DNA of 5,849 nt, from positions 1 to 5,849 of the forward strand of contig QNFO01000093.1 in NCBI GenBank assembly GCA_003646355.1, given 5' to 3'. Origin of the DNA: Gammaproteobacteria bacterium (lineage in GTDB: Bacteria; Pseudomonadota; Gammaproteobacteria; Pseudomonadales; Porticoccaceae). The notes beneath the pieces were generated by a model. It did not search any database, was not told the DNA's origin, and saw nothing but the letters and a program-made list of their open reading frames with translations. Positions 4,298 through 5,849 of this stretch are shown here, in pieces; position 1 is the stretch's first letter; each line of letters begins with the position of its first letter. A program made the translations under genes and the position numbers.

Positions 4298-5849
4298 TGA
4301 TTGCTGAATTGGGCCATTTCGCCCTGATATTGGCCCTCTGCCTGGCCTTCGCTCAGGCGCTAATTCCACTGGCTGGAACGCTGACTAATAAGTCTCTGTG
4401 GATAGCGACGGCCCGGCCCCTGAGTTGCGGGCAGTTTATCTTTGTTGCTATTAGCTTCGCCTGTCTGGTGACGGTGTTTTTACAGGACGACTTTTCCGTT
4501 GCCTACGTCGCCAACAACTCAAACTCGCTGCTACCTTATTACTACAAGGTTAGCGCCGTGTGGGGTGCACACGAGGGCTCGCTGCTACTTTGGGTGTTGA
4601 TACTCGCTGGCTGGACGCTAGCGGTGGCCATCTTTAGTCGCACCCTGCCAGCCGATATGGTGGCCCGCGTGCTATCGGTGATGGGCATGATCGCCGTCGG
4701 CTTTTATCTGTTTATGCTGCTCACCTCGAATCCCTTTGAACGGCTTTTGCCCTTTCCGCCGATGGATGGCAAAGACCTCAACCCCTTGTTGCAGGATATC
4801 GGCCTGATTATTCACCCACCCATGTTGTATATGGGCTATGTCGGCTTTTCGGTCGCCTTCGCCTTCGCCGTTGCGGCTTTGTTGGCGGGGCGTATGGATT
4901 CGGCATGGGCGCGCTGGACACGGCCCTGGACCAATGCCGCCTGGTCTTTTTTAACCGTGGGTATTTTCCTCGGTAGCTGGTGGGCTTACTACGAACTCGG
5001 CTGGGGTGGTTGGTGGTTTTGGGATCCGGTCGAAAATGCCTCGCTCATGCCCTGGCTCGCCGGCACCGCATTAATGCACAGTTTAGCGGTATCGGAAAAA
5101 CGCGGCTTATTTCGCAGCTGGACTTTGCTGTTGGCAATACTCGCCTTTTCGCTGAGTTTATTGGGCACCTTTCTGGTGCGCTCAGGGGTGCTAACCTCGG
5201 TTCACGCCTTTGCAAGTGATCCCACTCGTGGTGTGTTTATTCTGGCCTTTCTTGGGGTTGTGATTGGCGGCTCGTTACTGCTTTTTGCCATGCGCAGTTC
5301 AACATTGGGTGCGACAGCTAGCTTCAATTGGTTGTCTCGCGAGGCCGGCTTGCTGTTAAACAACGTGCTGCTAGTGGTGACGCTGGCGATGGTGTTATTG
5401 GGCACGCTGTATCCGCTAGTGGCCGATGTTCTGGGCTGGGGCAAAATCTCTGTTGGCCCACCGTACTTTAATTTTTTCTTCGTCCCCCTCGGGCTATTGC
5501 TCGTACTGGCTATGGGTGTTGGTGCCAGTTTGCAATGGAAGCGACAGCCCTCGGGTAGATTACTTAGCCTATTAAAAGCGCCTTTGCTAATTAGCCCTGT
5601 TCTGGCAGTACTTTGGCTCTTATTGGCGGGCTGGAGTTTGAAAGTTGCCTCGCTGCTCGGCTTAACGGCAGCGCTGTGGCTAACACTTATTACCTTGCAA
5701 GATGTCTGGAAGAAATCCGATCATTCCCGTGGGCTGTTAGCGGGCCTTGGTCGTTTGAAGCCGAGCTACTGGGGCATGGTGATTGCCCATCTCGGTATTG
5801 CCGTTCTCGTCATTGGCATAACCTTGACCAGTAATTACAGTGACCAGCG
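4297..5849 (+). CDS. ccmF: Cytochrome c heme lyase subunit CcmF (3' end outside window)
   Basis: Large membrane subunit of the CcmFH(I) cytochrome c synthetase, which takes heme from CcmE and attaches it to the CXXCH cysteines of apocytochrome c in the periplasm. The frame is open from the ATG at 4297 to the right edge: 517 residues visible of about 650 expected. I read every codon and found no stop. Seen: the HEGS motif (WGAHEGSLLLW, 89-99), NPFERL (145-150), H173 in IIHPPMLYMGY, the WWD motif (about 229-247, with GWGGWWFWDPVEN at 235-247), H261 in LMHS, H303 in LTSVHAF, and H498 in VIAHLG. The first three histidines carry the same numbers as in E. coli; the last is shifted by seven. Many hydrophobic segments agree with the usual 15-helix topology. 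The start overlaps the ccmE stop by one base (TAATGA); TGAGG (4282-4286) may be the ribosome site. The genes ccmG and ccmH are expected to follow. Confidence 0.97.
   Translation, partial: MIAELGHFALILALCLAFAQALIPLAGTLTNKSLWIATARPLSCGQFIFVAISFACLVTVFLQDDFSVAYVANNSNSLLPYYYKVSAVWGAHEGSLLLWVLILAGWTLAVAIFSRTLPADMVARVLSVMGMIAVGFYLFMLLTSNPFERLLPFPPMDGKDLNPLLQDIGLIIHPPMLYMGYVGFSVAFAFAVAALLAGRMDSAWARWTRPWTNAAWSFLTVGIFLGSWWAYYELGWGGWWFWDPVENASLMPWLAGTALMHSLAVSEKRGLFRSWTLLLAILAFSLSLLGTFLVRSGVLTSVHAFASDPTRGVFILAFLGVVIGGSLLLFAMRSSTLGATASFNWLSREAGLLLNNVLLVVTLAMVLLGTLYPLVADVLGWGKISVGPPYFNFFFVPLGLLLVLAMGVGASLQWKRQPSGRLLSLLKAPLLISPVLAVLWLLLAGWSLKVASLLGLTAALWLTLITLQDVWKKSDHSRGLLAGLGRLKPSYWGMVIAHLGIAVLVIGITLTSNYSDQ

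Noticed and set aside
4037..4369. 110-codon open frame on the - strand across ccmE and the start of ccmF
   Set aside because: It lies opposite a well-supported gene, its translation has no recognisable motif and no ribosome site was evident; it is a shadow of ccmE codon usage.
4980..5219. 79-codon open frame on the + strand inside ccmF
   Set aside because: It overlaps the WWD motif and histidine regions of ccmF in another frame, and the ccmF frame is uninterrupted and fully conserved.
1..5849. Mobile elements, CRISPR arrays, tRNA or rRNA genes, phage or defence genes
   Set aside because: I saw no transposase motif, inverted-repeat pair, spaced repeat array, tRNA-like cloverleaf or defence-type domain; nearly all of the window is accounted for by housekeeping genes.

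Overview
The window carries the first six genes of a System I cytochrome c maturation operon, ccmABCDEF, all on the + strand, with ccmF running off the right edge. Upstream of it lie the 3' end of a family 2 glycosyltransferase gene, a complete DUF2064/TIGR04282-type transferase gene and one small charged hypothetical protein. The gene order, the close similarity of the Ccm proteins to the E. coli set (same catalytic histidine numbering in CcmC and for three of the four CcmF histidines), the medium GC content and the Shine-Dalgarno-led genes point to a gammaproteobacterium. It is probably a free-living or marine lineage, but nothing here fixes the genus.

Layout. Bases 1-292: C-terminal 96 residues of a TIGR04283-like glycosyltransferase. 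Bases 350-988: TIGR04282-like transferase with a TTG start. Bases 989-1190: the longest gene-free stretch (202 bases), with a plausible sigma-70-type promoter and an 8-base direct repeat. Bases 1191-1370: a 59-residue acidic hypothetical protein. Bases 1371-1464: a hairpin of 8 bp and a weak -10-like element ahead of ccmA. Bases 1465-5849: ccmA (TTG start), ccmB, ccmC, ccmD, ccmE and partial ccmF. Gaps in the operon are +1 base (A-B), 38 bases (B-C), 38 bases (C-D) and 1-base overlaps (D-E and E-F).

How the genes work together. CcmA and CcmB form the ABC transporter-like ATPase and membrane unit. CcmC binds heme at the periplasmic face through its WWD motif and two histidines and loads it onto the histidine of CcmE, with CcmD stabilising the complex. 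CcmAB uses ATP to release holo-CcmE. CcmF, with CcmH/CcmI presumably encoded beyond the right edge, takes heme from CcmE and attaches it to apocytochrome c. The two transferase genes are of a pair usually annotated with arsenosugar biosynthesis; they look like the end of a separate unit whose other genes lie to the left.

I found no undescribed multi-gene system here. The items most worth a second look are the uncharacterised small protein before ccmA, the hairpin between them, the transferase pair, and an altered conserved segment in CcmE.
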